A stretch of DNA of 64,000 nt from Clusia tigrina (lineage: Eukaryota > Arthropoda > Insecta > Diptera > Clusiidae): contig CAKKTE020000077.1 in the NCBI GenBank assembly GCA_920105625.2, positions 1,655,723 through 1,719,722 of the forward strand, in the 5' to 3' direction. A program made the translations under genes and the position numbers. This document shows, in pieces, positions 23,405-33,900 of the stretch (positions within the stretch are counted from its first letter, which is position 1; the number at the start of each line of letters is the position of its first letter). The notes beneath the pieces are model-generated. The model searched no databases. It saw nothing but the letters and a program-made list of their open reading frames with translations, and was not told the DNA's origin.

Positions 23405-24635
23405 GCCGACCTAACTGATCGCTACTAATTCTCCATGGCAAATTCACAACATATCGACCACTTTCTTTTCTTATATTTGACACTGATTTTTCAATCAACT
23501 TTCTATCACTGTTAACTTTATGTTTCACTATACCGATAGATTCTAATCTCCAAAAATTTTCAATGGCAAATGATTCTCTACAGTTTCAGTTACATTTCGC
23601 CAGCACTTACTTTTTTCTTCACAGTTATGACAACCTTGTATTGTCCACCCGAAAAATATTTAAACTGCCACCAAATTATCAAATATTATCTCACTTTCAT
23701 TTGAATTAAATTTCCAGTAATGATCTTGGCCAATTAGCAAATTAATCCCTTCTATCAATTTTCAGCGCTATTGCTGCTGTCGGCCATTCTGGTCTAACGT
23801 AGTTTAAACTTTTATTTTTAATTTTGGGCACAGGCAACACATCCACACATATTATTGGAGCCAGAATCACGCTTATTTTAAATAATTTTCCATTAAACTG
23901 ACTTTTCACGAATAATTCTACGCATTTATATTCAGATGGGCTTTTGTTTTAAGTTTTTCCACCGAATGCTACAATTTTAATTTTTTTCAGTTCCACACAT
24001 TTATAAATTTAGCTCTCTTGTTAGCTTATTGCTTACATATGTACGCTGACTGGCATTGTCCATTTTTAGTCTGGACAGCGCTCTCTCAATTTCATTGAAA
24101 TCACCCATTATTCCTTTGCCGTTTCCAAACAAATTTCCGGTTGCTCTTGTCCCACCGTACACATTGCAGTTGTAGCCGTTTCCTCTCCATTTTTTGCTGT
24201 CACTCTCTCATCACGTTATCTTCTTATTCGAATGTGTTCGTTTTTCTTTTGTTATCGGCTCGCTCGCTGCTTCTCTCAACATTTTCGTTAGTTTCAGATC
24301 TTTCGCACATTGGAGTAATATACCTTTCTCCACATCACATTTTTCGTATTTTAGCAACTGCGCTTTGCAAAACTTAGAGTTGTGCTTTCTGTTTCCACAT
24401 CGAAAGCATCTCCCCTCACACCGCAGCACCTATTTCCTTTGTTCTAATGCCATGCTACTTTTACAGTTTTTAGTGGAGTGACTGTCGCCTTTACAAAAAA
24501 TACATTGCTCTACCTAAAATGGATAGCGTTTCTCTTTCTTCTGACATTGTGTTTCGCTCTGACAACTGCGATTTTTCCAACGCCTCCAATTCTATTTTAA
24601 TAAATCCATGAATACCTTTTAAATGCTCCTCGTTG
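23405..24635 (-). pseudogene. Pao-type BEL gag C-terminus, protease and pol start (downstream part)
   Basis: Minus-strand translation in mixed frames gives CIFCKGDSHSTKNC (first knuckle), CFRCGNRKHNSKFC (second knuckle, 24,211-24,429), DNASQRTYVSNKLTREL (protease region), ICVDVLPVPKIK, IGQDHYWKFNSNESEI and FWRLESIGI, ending with GRYVVNLPW. This is the Pao-branch gag-protease-RT leader. Its upstream half lies at 29,913-30,664; GYP-1 was inserted between them. Many stops: an old copy. Confidence 0.82.
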
Positions 24636-24639
24636 GCTT

Positions 24640-24896
24640 TTTAGCGGCTCTCTGCGATGCCGTCTAATTATTTTAAATAAAAAGAAACACTCGTGCTCGT
24701 TCTTTTTAAAAGCTTCTGCTCATACGTGTAGTCGTTTTATTAGTCTAAAAGGAACTGAGAAAATATGTACAGTATTTACAATGCTGTCGTTGACAGCTTG
24801 TCAGGGTTGGAAGGTACCAAACTGACTTAATAAGTAGTGAGGAGTTTTTGGATTGATTAGTGGAGTTGCGTAGTTACGTGATGTGGAGCTCCCAAA
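24640..24896 (-). repeat. GYP-1 3' LTR
   Basis: 257 bp; on the minus strand it runs TTTGGGAGCTCC...GCCGCTAAA. The 5' LTR begins TGTGGGAG, so one of the visible differences lies in the second base. The others are near 24,811, 24,827 and 24,875. Confidence 0.92.
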
Positions 24897-24910
24897 TCAC
24901 TCCCCCGTCA
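24897..24910 (-). promoter_or_regulatory. GYP-1 polypurine tract
   Basis: On the minus strand CTGACGGGGGAGTGA abuts the start of the 3' LTR, the expected position for the plus-strand primer. Confidence 0.78.
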
Positions 24911-24976
24911 GTATGAGCGATGCGAGAAGTTAAGTTATTTATTTAGATGACAACTCTGCATGGTCGACAGATGTGA

Positions 24977-27900
24977 TTATGTTTTGTAGCGGCCAGGGAA
25001 CCGAACTCTTCTGCCCGATGTTGTGAACTTGGGGGGTGAGTCAACGGTTTTTAAAATCGCCTTAGGTATTGTAGAGCGTTGGGGAACTTCTGTCGTCCCA
25101 GAGAGGTCCTCAAGCGTCAGATTGGAAGGACTTACCGGAGCTGTTGCAGGAGTGTCTTCAGTCGTGTTGGAAGGGGTCTCTGTTGTGTACGCCGCTTTTA
25201 CCCGATCGACCGTGACGGTAACTTTTTTTCCTTTAATGAAGAGGTCGAAACATTTTTCGTCTCGTCTGACGATTTCGTAGGGACCATCATAAGGTGGAAC
25301 TAGTGATGCACGTACGGTGTCGTTTCTGAGGAAAGCGTGTGAGCATGTTTTCAATTCTTGGTCCACAAAGATTCTGTCTTTAGCGTGATTGGATGCTGGA
25401 ATTGGCCGCAGCAAAGACATGTTTTCTCGTAGGGACTTTACGAATTCTGATTGAATGATCTGATCGTCCGCCGGAGTGAAAAATTGGCCAGGTAGCGAAA
25501 TCGTAGCGCCGATGACCAATTCTGCCGGAGTAGACTTTAGGTCTTCTTTGTAGGTTGATCTTAAACCTAGTAGAATAGTTGGTAAAATGCGATACCAATC
25601 TCTCGTGCTGTAAGCCATGATAGCTGCTTTTAATGTCCTGTGCCATCTCTCAATTTGGCCGTTTGCTTGAGGGTGATATGCGGTGGTTCGGATATGTTGA
25701 ATGCCTAGTAGTTTGGACAGTTCTTTGAATAGTGTAGATTCAAACTGTTTGCCCTGGTCCGTGGTTATGCGCTGAGGTACTCCAAAACGTGAAATCCAGT
25801 TTGCGACTAGTGTTGATGCTACTTCTTCAGCGGTAATACCCGTTAGTGGCATGGCTTCCGGCCACCTGGTGTAACGGTCAATGCAAGTTAGGACGTATTG
25901 GTAGCCATTAGACATTGGCAAGGGACCGACGATGTCCAAGTTGATATGTTCGAAGCGGTGTTCGGGCAAGGTGAACGTTGGGACTTGCGATTTGTTGTGT
26001 TTTTGCACTTTGGCGCGTTGACATGAAATGCAGCAACGAGCAAATTGGGCACAGTCTTTGTTTATGCCCGGCCGAACGAAGCATTGAGAAATCAATTTGG
26101 TTAAGGCTCTGACGCCTGGATGCGCCAGACCATGAAATTTTTTGATGATTGCTTGACGAAACTTCTCCGGTATGTATGGACGAACTGTGCCTGTTGAGAC
26201 ATCACAGAAGACTTTTTCGTTTGAACCCGCAAAGGTCATTGCTTTAAGTAGCAATGAGTTTTTTGTTTTATTTTGCAGTAGATCACAAAGTTCAGGGTCG
26301 GTTCGTTGTTCGGTTGCGATGATGGCATAGTCGATGACGAAGCTGCCGTCGATTTGACAGATTCTCGATAAGAAATCTGCAACTACGTTGCTTGTTCCTG
26401 ATATGTGTCTGATGTCGGTTGTGAACTGGCCGACAAAATCCAAGTGACGATTTTGACGAGGCGAAGATGTGTCATTTTTCTGCGTGAAAGAGTAAGTTAA
26501 GGGCTTGTGGTCCGTGTTGACGTGAAACCTTCTGCCCTCCAACATATGCCGAAAGTGCTTGACGCCTAAGTATATGGCCAGTAGCTCTCGGTCATAGACG
26601 CTGTATTTTGATTCTGCAACTGTTAGCTTTCTCGAGAAGAACCCCAGTGGTTCTGGTGAGTTACCAACATACTGATGCACCACGGCCCCGACTGCAACAT
26701 CCGACGCGTCGACACTGAGTGATAATAACGCGTCTGGTTTGGGATGGGCTAGTAGTGAAGCCCCCGCTAGATCTGCCTTGCAGCGATCAAATGCAGTTTG
26801 CGATTCTTCGGTCCAGTTGATAGTTGTTGTGTCGTTTTTCTTATTACCGGGAATGAGTGCTTGTAGCAACATTTGGTTGTCTACCGCGTGAGGAATGAAA
26901 CGCCGATAAAAATTGATTGCCGCTAAGAATCGTTTCAGTTCTTTTGCCACTTTTGGTCTTGGAAAATTTTGAATGATCTCCACTCGTTCTAGAAGTGGTT
27001 CAATGCCTTCTGGCGTGACCAGATGGCCAAGGAATTTTAACTTGGGTGCGCCAAGAGTGCATTTTTCGAGATTTATCTTAAGATTGTACTCACTCAGACG
27101 TTGAAAAACCAAACGGATGTGCTGTAGATGCTCTTCTGAGTTTTTTGAGGCAACGATGATGTCGTCAATGTATGCGAAGACGAACTCTAGTCCAGCCAGG
27201 GCCATTTGGATGAATCTTTGAAAGGTCTGGGAGGCGTTCCTGAGTCCAAATGTCATGAACTTGAATTCAAAGAGTCCAAATGGAGTGATTATGGCGGTCT
27301 TGGGGATGTCTTCAGGATTCATTGGAATCTGGTGAAAGGCTTTTTCCAAATCGATTTTTGAGAAAATTGTGTTGCCCACCAGTATGTGAGTGAAGTCCTG
27401 TATGAAGGGAATCGGATATCTATCCGGGATTGTTTTCGCATTGAGAGCCCTGTAGTCCCCACAAGGACGATATGAGCCGTCAGATTTTTCCACGAGGTGC
27501 AGTGGGCTGGCCCATGGTGATTTTGAAGGCCGACAAATACCCATCTTTTGCAGGTGTCTGAACTCGTCTTGAGCGATTTTTAATTTTTCTGGAGTTAAGC
27601 GACGGGCTTTTGCAAATGTTGGTGGCCCGGTGGTTTCCAGATGATTGTAAATGGACGATTTGTTGACAGTGGGTGGCTCCTTGTTGATTGACGTTAATTC
27701 CGGAAATTCTGCTAGCACTTTGGAGAAGGGGTCGTTTTGGTTTACCATCCTTGGAGTGGTCTGATTAATTCGTGCACTGCTGATGCTTAATACCATGTTG
27801 GTTTTCCTGTCGATGAGTTTGTTGTTCTTTATGTCCACCAGTAGGTCGTAGTGGTTGAGAAAATCGACGCCAAGTATCGGCATGTTCACCTCGGCAATGA

Positions 27901-28189
27901 CGAAGGTCCATTCGAATTCTCGCCGCAGGCCAAAATCTAAAGGTAAGCGTCGTTGACCATAAGTATTGATGCGAATGCCGTTCGCAGCGAATAGATATTT
28001 TTTTGAAGGGCGAGGCATGTTGAAGAGTTTCGATGGAAGCACTGATATGTCGGCGCCCGTGTCGATTAAAAATTTTGTGGACGTTTTAAGTTCCGAAATA
28101 CAAAGGCGGTTGATATTCGCAATTCCATCGTCCCTGTGAAATTGCCGTTTTAGTTTTTTGCGAAAGTGCATGGTTGAACGCACTTTTTA
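24977..28189 (-). CDS. pol: GYP-1 pol: protease, RT, RNase H, integrase
   Basis: Open frame of 1068 codons, entered by -1 frameshift from gag; it opens after a TAA at 28,187-28,189. There is no native ATG at its start, and the first listed codon is GTG at 28,183. Domains by residue: protease [13 protein letters not shown] (DTGA 41-44); RT about 205-380 with SKIDLEKAF and catalytic YIDD at 338-341; RNase H about 485-610 (Asp492, Glu533, Asp558, Asp603); integrase zinc HHCC about 684-721; integrase core Asp750, Asp809, Glu845, a D-D-35-E spacing; and a GPY/F-like end ([12 protein letters not shown]). All catalytic residues are present and I see no stop or indel. It reverse-transcribes and integrates the element. 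No chromodomain and no env follow. Confidence 0.95.
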
Positions 28190-28965
28190 GCTGCGGCACC
28201 GAACTTGAAGTGGAACCAGCAGAAGGGCTTTTCGCCGGCCACTCCACCTTTGGGAGTTCTCGTCCGAGGGGGGCTTGATCGGTAACTGGAACGCTTTTTT
28301 GAGTTGTTGCGAATGTGTTGTAGCAATTCGTCAATATGCTTTTCCAGCCTGCTTACCCTGTCCTCCGTCGAGTTGCTGGTATGAGAGTTTGAAGCGATGG
28401 CTCTAATGTTGCCACGAAAGTCACCCACCTCCATGATTTTGTCTGCCATTTTTGCTAGGCCTACCAAGTTGGCCTCACTTGTTGATAAAATTGCACCAAC
28501 ACCGCTTGGTAGGCATCTAGACCATAGGGTGCGCATGAATTCGTCCGTGACTTTGTTGCCGGCCAGCTTCTTCATCTCATTGAGCAGTTCTGATGGCTTT
28601 CTGTCACCTAGCTCAACTTCTGATAAGAGCTTTTGTGATTTTTGTTGGTCAGTCTCCGCAAATGCCGCCAATAAATTTGTTTTCAGGGTTTGGTATTTTT
28701 CGGCCGACGGAGGGTTGATGACTATGTCACTTACCTTGTTTAGAATCTTTCCGTCTAGATTGCCAATGAGGTGCGAGAATTTAGTGTCGTCTACCGTTAT
28801 GCCTGCGGTGACGAATTGCGCCTCCACCTGGGCGAACCATAGTTCCGGATATGCTTCCCAGAATGGCGGAATTTTTGCGGTAACTCGCATGATGCTTTGT
28901 GACATGCTGGGCTTGTTGTCAGCGGCCTGTGTCCCGTCCGGTACTGTCGAAGTGTCGTCTGGCAT
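28150..28965 (-). CDS. gag: GYP-1 gag
   Basis: 271-codon frame starting [13 protein letters not shown]. Residues about 34-190 are the capsid-like region typical of insect CsRn1-type gags ([50 protein letters not shown]). A coiled-coil-like segment ([16 protein letters not shown]) follows near 206-221, then a basic stretch. The C-terminus carries [18 protein letters not shown], a C-x2-H-x9-C-x3-C box in place of the usual CCHC knuckle. The stop codon (28,150-28,152) directly follows the slippery site, and the frame overlaps pol. ATG choice: the first in frame after the leader. Confidence 0.93.
   Translation of the reverse strand: MPDDTSTVPDGTQAADNKPSMSQSIMRVTAKIPPFWEAYPELWFAQVEAQFVTAGITVDDTKFSHLIGNLDGKILNKVSDIVINPPSAEKYQTLKTNLLAAFAETDQQKSQKLLSEVELGDRKPSELLNEMKKLAGNKVTDEFMRTLWSRCLPSGVGAILSTSEANLVGLAKMADKIMEVGDFRGNIRAIASNSHTSNSTEDRVSRLEKHIDELLQHIRNNSKKRSSYRSSPPRTRTPKGGVAGEKPFCWFHFKFGAAAKKCVQPCTFAKN
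28153..28159 (-). promoter_or_regulatory. Putative -1 ribosomal frameshift site (A AAA AAC)
   Basis: On the minus strand the gag codons GCA AAA AAC TAA contain the heptamer A AAA AAC in the correct phase. After a -1 slip the next codon is CTA, and the pol frame is entered immediately (AAA AAA CTA AAA CGG). The heptamer, the stop next to it and the open -1 frame are seen directly. That it works is inference from the known X XXY YYZ rule. I have not established a downstream pseudoknot. Confidence 0.8.
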
Positions 28966-29632
28966 TTCGGTGCTTGTGTGGCTGGGAATTTCGAAGAAGT
29001 AGTGTTTAAGTCAATCGATCCAGTGGAGCGACAGCTTGGTAGAAGTAGAAAGGGAACGCAGCGGTGTTGCCCGTTGCGTTGCCTGGCCTGGCTGTTGCAC
29101 AAAATTTCAGGTGCTAATTTGAGATGCACGCGATCTTCTTCACAGCCAAATATCGTAATTGCTCGTCGCTGGTGTGTGGCGTAATTTCCACGACCAAATT
29201 TACAGATTTGCGCAATCACCGATTTGCGATCCACAGGTGGGGCGGACAGCAGATTGTGCAATCAGAAATGGTGCAATCGCATATGGTGCAAGTGACAGAC
29301 GGTGCAGCACAGATTGTACAAACCACAGATGGTGTAGATTTTAGCCGGCTGTCGTTGCAGGCGAAGGTTTAATGCGAAGAGAAAAGAAGATTTTGTTGGT
29401 GTGCAGTTTGGTAGGACAGGCAGAAGAATTTTTTCAGCGTCGGTATACACAATTTTTTGGTTTTCACGTCGTTGCCGTTGTAGTATGCTGTGCGTGGTTT
29501 TTCTCCCTCGCACTCACGTCATGTTCCTGCTGGAACTTCTGGACGCAAGATTTAGTCTAAATTGTTGCAAAAGATAAAGAAAAAACTTTGGGGAGGTTTT
29601 TTCTCTTTTGTCCACTATATTTGCGTGTGTTC
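28966..29632 (-). other. GYP-1 5' leader
   Basis: About 670 bp between the primer site and the gag start. Bases 29,240-29,345 contain several imperfect repeats of a short motif, seen on the plus strand as variants of CAGATTGTGCAATC, ATGGTGCAAT and AGACGGTGCAG. No protein recognised. Confidence 0.6.
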
Positions 29633-29650
29633 TTTTCGTAGGGGTCACCA
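29633..29650 (-). promoter_or_regulatory. GYP-1 primer binding site, tRNA-Trp
   Basis: On the minus strand TGGTGACCCCTACGAAAA starts one base after the 5' LTR. The first 13 bases match the tRNA-Trp complement (TGGTGACCCCGACG) with one mismatch. Confidence 0.82.
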
Positions 29651-29651
29651 A

Positions 29652-29908
29652 TTTAGCGGCTCTCTGCGATGCCGTCTAATTATTTTAAATAAAAAGAAAC
29701 ACTCGTGCTCGTTCTTTTTAAAAGCTTCTGCTCATACGTGTAGTCGTTTTATTAGTCTAAAAGGAACTGAGAAAATATGTACAGTATTTACAATGCTGTC
29801 GTTGACAGCTTGTCAGGGTTGCAAGGTACCAAACTGACTTCATAAGTAGTGAGGAGTTTTTGGATTGATTAGTGGAGTTGCGTAGTGACGTGATGTGGAG
29901 CTCCCACA
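29652..29908 (-). repeat. GYP-1 5' LTR
   Basis: 257-bp LTR beginning TGTGGGAGCTCC on the minus strand and ending GCCGCTAAA, one base before the primer site. It contains a TTTAAATAAAAAG stretch on the plus strand. Followed on the plus strand by the GCTT target duplication. Confidence 0.92.
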
Positions 29909-29912
29909 GCTT

Positions 29913-30664
29913 CATGACCTCTGACATTTTCGATGTCTGTACTATTGCTATCATGCGCCAATGTAATGGACAGAGACACTTTTCGAACATTCCTATGATA
30001 TTGTATGCGCATATTGGCAGGAATTGCTTTAAGCAAAATTGACGTTACTAGAGAACGTATTGTGGCGCTAACTTCGTTAGAAAGTTGCCGAAGTCGTCGT
30101 ATATTACTCGATGCTTGCACCGCTCTAATATTTATTAATTTTTGCAGAAATCTTTCTACAATTTTTTCTGTATTACCGTACTCTTCTTGCAGAAGTGATA
30201 ACATTACTCAGTCGGCGTAAATCCCGCTATTGTAGCCGTTGCTTTGTCTACCAATGTTTCTCTGTGATAGCTGAATTTTATCGCTACCGAAAGTTTGCGA
30301 TTTACATGTACCACACGCTTGAACTGCTCCCAAAAAGGTAGCCAATTCTCAAACTTTCCATCAAATTTGTTCAGCTCAACCGCTTTCAAGTGCACTCCAC
30401 CTTGCTCTCGTGCATCTTCCTGTAACGTATTTGGACGGACTTAAAGTGGGTATTAATTACCTATTGTAATTGAGCAATTATGGCCACGGCTTTGTCATCA
30501 TATTCGATAATGCTATCATACTCTTTTTCAAACTCTTCCATTTTAACATAGGGATGTACTGCTTTGTCCGCTTTTCTTAAGTTAACATGTGCATTTTTTA
30601 GTCGCTGAATATAAACCATTATATCTGATTTAGTTTTTCCGCAGCGCTTAATTCCGTAAAACAT
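29913..30664 (-). pseudogene. Pao-type BEL gag N-terminus (upstream part)
   Basis: Pieces in mixed frames: MFYGIKRCGKTKSDIMV and IQRLKNAHVNLRKADKAV (30,461-30,664), then ELNKFDGKFENWLPFWEQF and KATATIAGFTPTE (30,204-30,395), then LLQEEYGNTEKIVERFLQK (29,869-30,204). These are the consecutive blocks of the DUF1759-type BEL gag. The sequence runs to the GYP-1 target duplication and resumes at 24,635. The start ATG at 30,664 looks natural. Confidence 0.85.
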
Positions 30665-30959
30665 ATTTTGTCAAAACTCTTCAAATAATCAGAATTACAC
30701 AATTTTGTTACTTGTGTCTGACACGAGGAACGGTAGACGTTATCCACTCTAATTCCCGTTGCTGGATACCCTCGAAATTCTCCTTTTATAAATTATATTA
30801 ATTAAATAGTTTTAAAAGAGTTCGTAACCATCTCGGGTTTCGGCATCATGTAAAAAATACTTTTAAAAAAATGTTCTAATGTGTTTTAATGCTCCCCGAT
30901 AACTTGACAGTTCGGGGTTGAGTTTAATATTAATTACTTCTTTACATAGTCTTGTAGAA
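30665..30959. other. Probable Pao leader; nothing recognised
   Basis: Lies upstream of the Pao gag on the minus strand. I find neither an LTR nor a primer site with confidence. Confidence 0.35.
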
Positions 30960-31259
30960 TCTATGGTAACAGTTTATACAATGTTATATTCATAAGTATA
31001 TGCAAAGAGTGTATGTGTATGTTTTTTTCTACAAAAAAAGAGTGCTGTTGATGATTTCCTTACTCTATCCTCTACATTTAACTTCCAATTCGTGTCCACA
31101 ATCAGTCTCAGATAGCGAGCTTTATCATTATATGACAATGTGAATCCATTCAATGTAGTGGGCCTCACATCTGGTAGTCTATGTTTCCTACTAAACAGTA
31201 CCAGTTCTATCGTATTTTGTTGGCATTTACGACTAAATGCTTGTATGCAGCTCTCAAGA
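30960..31259 (-). pseudogene. LINE RT thumb fragment
   Basis: Minus-strand reading: TIELVLFSRKHRLPDVR, then PTTLNGFTLSYNDKARYLRL and WKLNVEDRVRKSSTALFFC. These are the segments following the YADD block in Jockey/I-group RTs (the 'ARYLG..LD..LNWK.N' region). About 90 codons remain, ending near an ACACAC-rich stretch. Confidence 0.65.
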
Positions 31260-31634
31260 AAACTTCATATAAAAAAAGCTCAGAAATGCTCAAGAAATTT
31301 CCTTGAGTCATTTTATTTGACGATGTATGCACCTTTCAAGAAATTAGGTTCAGTTTTTTCATTGAAAAGTGAACACTGATTTCGGCAATAATAGCCATTT
31401 ATTTCTTAAAGAAAAAGTGGCATCTGCCTCAACAAAAGTAAATAATGTGGAAAACTTTGCCTATTGAAAGTTTATACTCTGGCAAGGCGAATCCAAAAAA
31501 AATAAATCTCATTGCGGCTTTCAAATATCAAATTGTCTTTTTTAATAATATTTGGTTTATTTCTTGAATTATCTTATAATAAGACTAACAATAACTATTC
31601 AAATCGTAAATCTAATACCTATATTAACCCGCAA
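31260..31634. other. No recognised feature
   Basis: AT-rich filler between two LINE fragments on opposite strands. Confidence 0.4.
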
Positions 31635-33833
31635 CCAGTGTACGATGAGTAAATGTGACCTTACACACGTATCAACAGGTCAACCCACTTACTGGCCATC
31701 TCATAGAAACAAAATTCCAGATGTCATTGACTTCTGCGTGATGAAAGGTGTTCCAGAAGCTGTGTTGAGATATCCCCGTCGCTGGATTTTTCATCAGACC
31801 ACTCTCCTACTATAGCAACACTGAACTCGAAGGTAAAATGGACAATAAAACCACTCACACTGCATACGAAACAAACAAACTGACATTATGACATTAGGCC
31901 CCTCAATATTTGTCTGAAGTGTGCTGAGGATATTGAGTTTGCCGTTGAAAATTTTAACAAAACTGTTCAATACGCTGCATGGAACTCTACTCCTGAGCCT
32001 AAAAATCAACTGAACAAGCTTCATTCCCATCCCGTTATTAGGGAGATGGTTGATAAAAAAAACGGAAACTAAGAAGGGCGTGGCAAAGTACCTGGCATCC
32101 GAAAGACAAAAACAATTTTAATAGCGCTACAAAAAACCTTAAGCGGTACTTGGCGCAGAAGCAAAATGAAGCAATACAGCACTACTTGTCCACTTTATCA
32201 GCAAAAGAGACCAAAGATTACTCACTTTGGAAGGCGACAAAAAAGCTGAAGCAACCGACCACCCGTTTTCCTCCAATCAAAAGCGCAAATGGCTCCTGGG
32301 TAAAAACTGATAAGGAGAAAGCAATACCATTTGCCAAACACCTTACTGGGGTCTTGAAGCCGTTTCCACCAATTTCACAGCAAGAGGAAGAGGAGGTATT
32401 TAATCTTCTCAATAGTCCAGGACAATTAGAGTTACCTATCACGCCCTTTACAAAAACGGAAATACATAACGCTCTGCAGAGGACACTGAATTGGAAAAAG
32501 GCACCGGGTTACGACCTGATAACAGGTAAAATATTAAAGGAACTACCAAATAAAGGAATAAAATACCTTACCTATCTCTTCAATGCGATAATTAGATGCG
32601 ATAATTAGATGCGGATATTTTCCGCGTCAATGGAAAGTGGCCGAAATTATTGTCATCCCTAAACCCGGAAAGCCCTTGGAGGAAGTCACTTCTTCTAGAC
32701 CAATTAGCCATTTGCCAATTGTCTCCAAAATGTTTGAAAAGCTCCTGTTAAACAAACTTAAACCAATTCTGCTCAAAAAGGAGATAATATCAATTTGGAT
32801 TTAGGGAACACCATGCCATAACAGAACAGGTGCACCGAGTGTACAGCATAATAAGAAACGCTCTTGAGGAAGACCGTTATTGTATAACTGCTTTCCTAGA
32901 TGTAACACAGGCGTTCGATAAAGTATGGCACACTGGCTTACTATTTAAAGTGAAAAAGTTACTACCTCAGATGTTTTATGATATCTTAAGAGCGGCATCT
33001 CAGATTAAAGGCCAATGAAGAAGCCACTGAACTGTTCTCTATAAAGGCGGGTGTACCACAAGGCAGTGTTCTAGGTCCTGTGCTCTACACTATCTACACG
33101 GCTGACCTTCCACTGACGGAGAATACAAAAATCGCAACCTACGCGGATGATACTGTCATAATGGCTACAAGCAGCAACAACATAATCGCTACAAATTATC
33201 TCCAAGAAAGCTTGGATAAGCTCCAAATCTGGTTAAATAAATGGAGGATTAAGGTCAATGCAACTAACTTTCATCTTAAAACAGAAGACTTGTCCTTCAG
33301 TAATATTAAATGATTGTCAACTGCCCCAATCCGAAGACGTCAAATATTTTATATATTGACAGAAGCACATTCTTAAGAAGAGAAAACAACTTGGAATCAA
33401 ACTAACTTCCTTATATTGGCTCTTGGGATATAAATCCCAGTTATCGCTTGACAATAAACTGCTCGTATATAACACAATCCTAAAACCCATATGGACATAT
33501 GGTATAAAGCTATGGGGTTCAGCGGCAAAAACTAATATAAAAATCATTAAGAGATTCCAACAAAAAGTATTACGCATGATAGTAAAGGCGCCATGGTTCG
33601 TCAGGAATAATATAATACGTCACGACCTAAATATAATAATAATTTTCTAACGCAATAGTTCTGAACTAACCTTATGGGAGATTAGCACTGGCTCCTCTTC
33701 CTCGTGTTGATTTAAATAACTATTTAAAAAATTTCTTTGTGTATTTATTTATGTAGTTGTTTAATATTGTTATTTAATTTGATTATTGCCCTAAGGGGTA
33801 GAATTCAAATAAAACTGGAGTTTAAAAAAAAAA
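31635..33833 (+). mobile_element. Jockey-type LINE, 5'-truncated, with poly(A)
   Basis: Starts within the endonuclease end and runs through RT to a 3' untranslated region and an A-run at about 33,822-33,833. 5' truncation plus a poly(A) end is the usual LINE signature. It belongs to a subfamily other than the LINE in the tandem array, judging by protein sequence. No target duplication was placed. Confidence 0.85.
31639..33650 (+). pseudogene. Jockey-type LINE ORF2 remnant (endonuclease end and RT)
   Basis: In order: GQPTYWPSHRNKIPDVIDFC (endonuclease end), a linker, DYSLWKATKKLKQPTTRFPP (32,218 on), WKKAPGYDLITGKILKEL (RT block 1), FLDVTQAFDKVWHTGLLFK (32,893 on), VPQGSVLGPVLYTIYTADL and the catalytic TYADDTVIMA (about 33,138), then KPIWTYGIKLWGSA (33,484 on). 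YADD is intact, but frameshifts near 31.8, 32.6, 32.8, 33.0 and 33.3 kb break the frame. Confidence 0.85.
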
Positions 33834-33900
33834 GAAAATTTTTATTTTCCTTTTAGCAACATAAATCTATTGCGAAAGAAAATTAGTAATTCATTTAGAA
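33651..33900. other. LINE 3' untranslated region, A-run, short spacer
   Basis: 33,651-33,821 is the presumed LINE 3' UTR and 33,822-33,833 the A-run. 33,834-33,900 precedes the Harbinger frame and may contain its upstream sequence. Confidence 0.5.

Larger units (their letters stand above)
24636..29912 (-). mobile_element. GYP-1: apparently intact Ty3/gypsy element, CsRn1-like
   Basis: Two 257-bp LTRs (24,640-24,896; 29,652-29,908) are flanked on both sides by GCTT (24,636-24,639; 29,909-29,912), a 4-bp target duplication. LTRs differ by about four bases. It has a tRNA-Trp primer site, a gag with a Cys-His-Cys-Cys box in place of the usual CCHC knuckle, a single long pol with all catalytic residues, and a polypurine tract. 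The CHCC gag and tRNA-Trp primer together are the marks of the CsRn1 clade as I know it. It sits inside an older Pao gag. It is the youngest and most complete element in the window. Confidence 0.93.

Noticed and set aside
24023..24377. Plus-strand host gene in the Ser/Phe-rich frames
   Set aside because: Antisense to the Pao gag knuckles on the minus strand, which have clear CCHC patterns.
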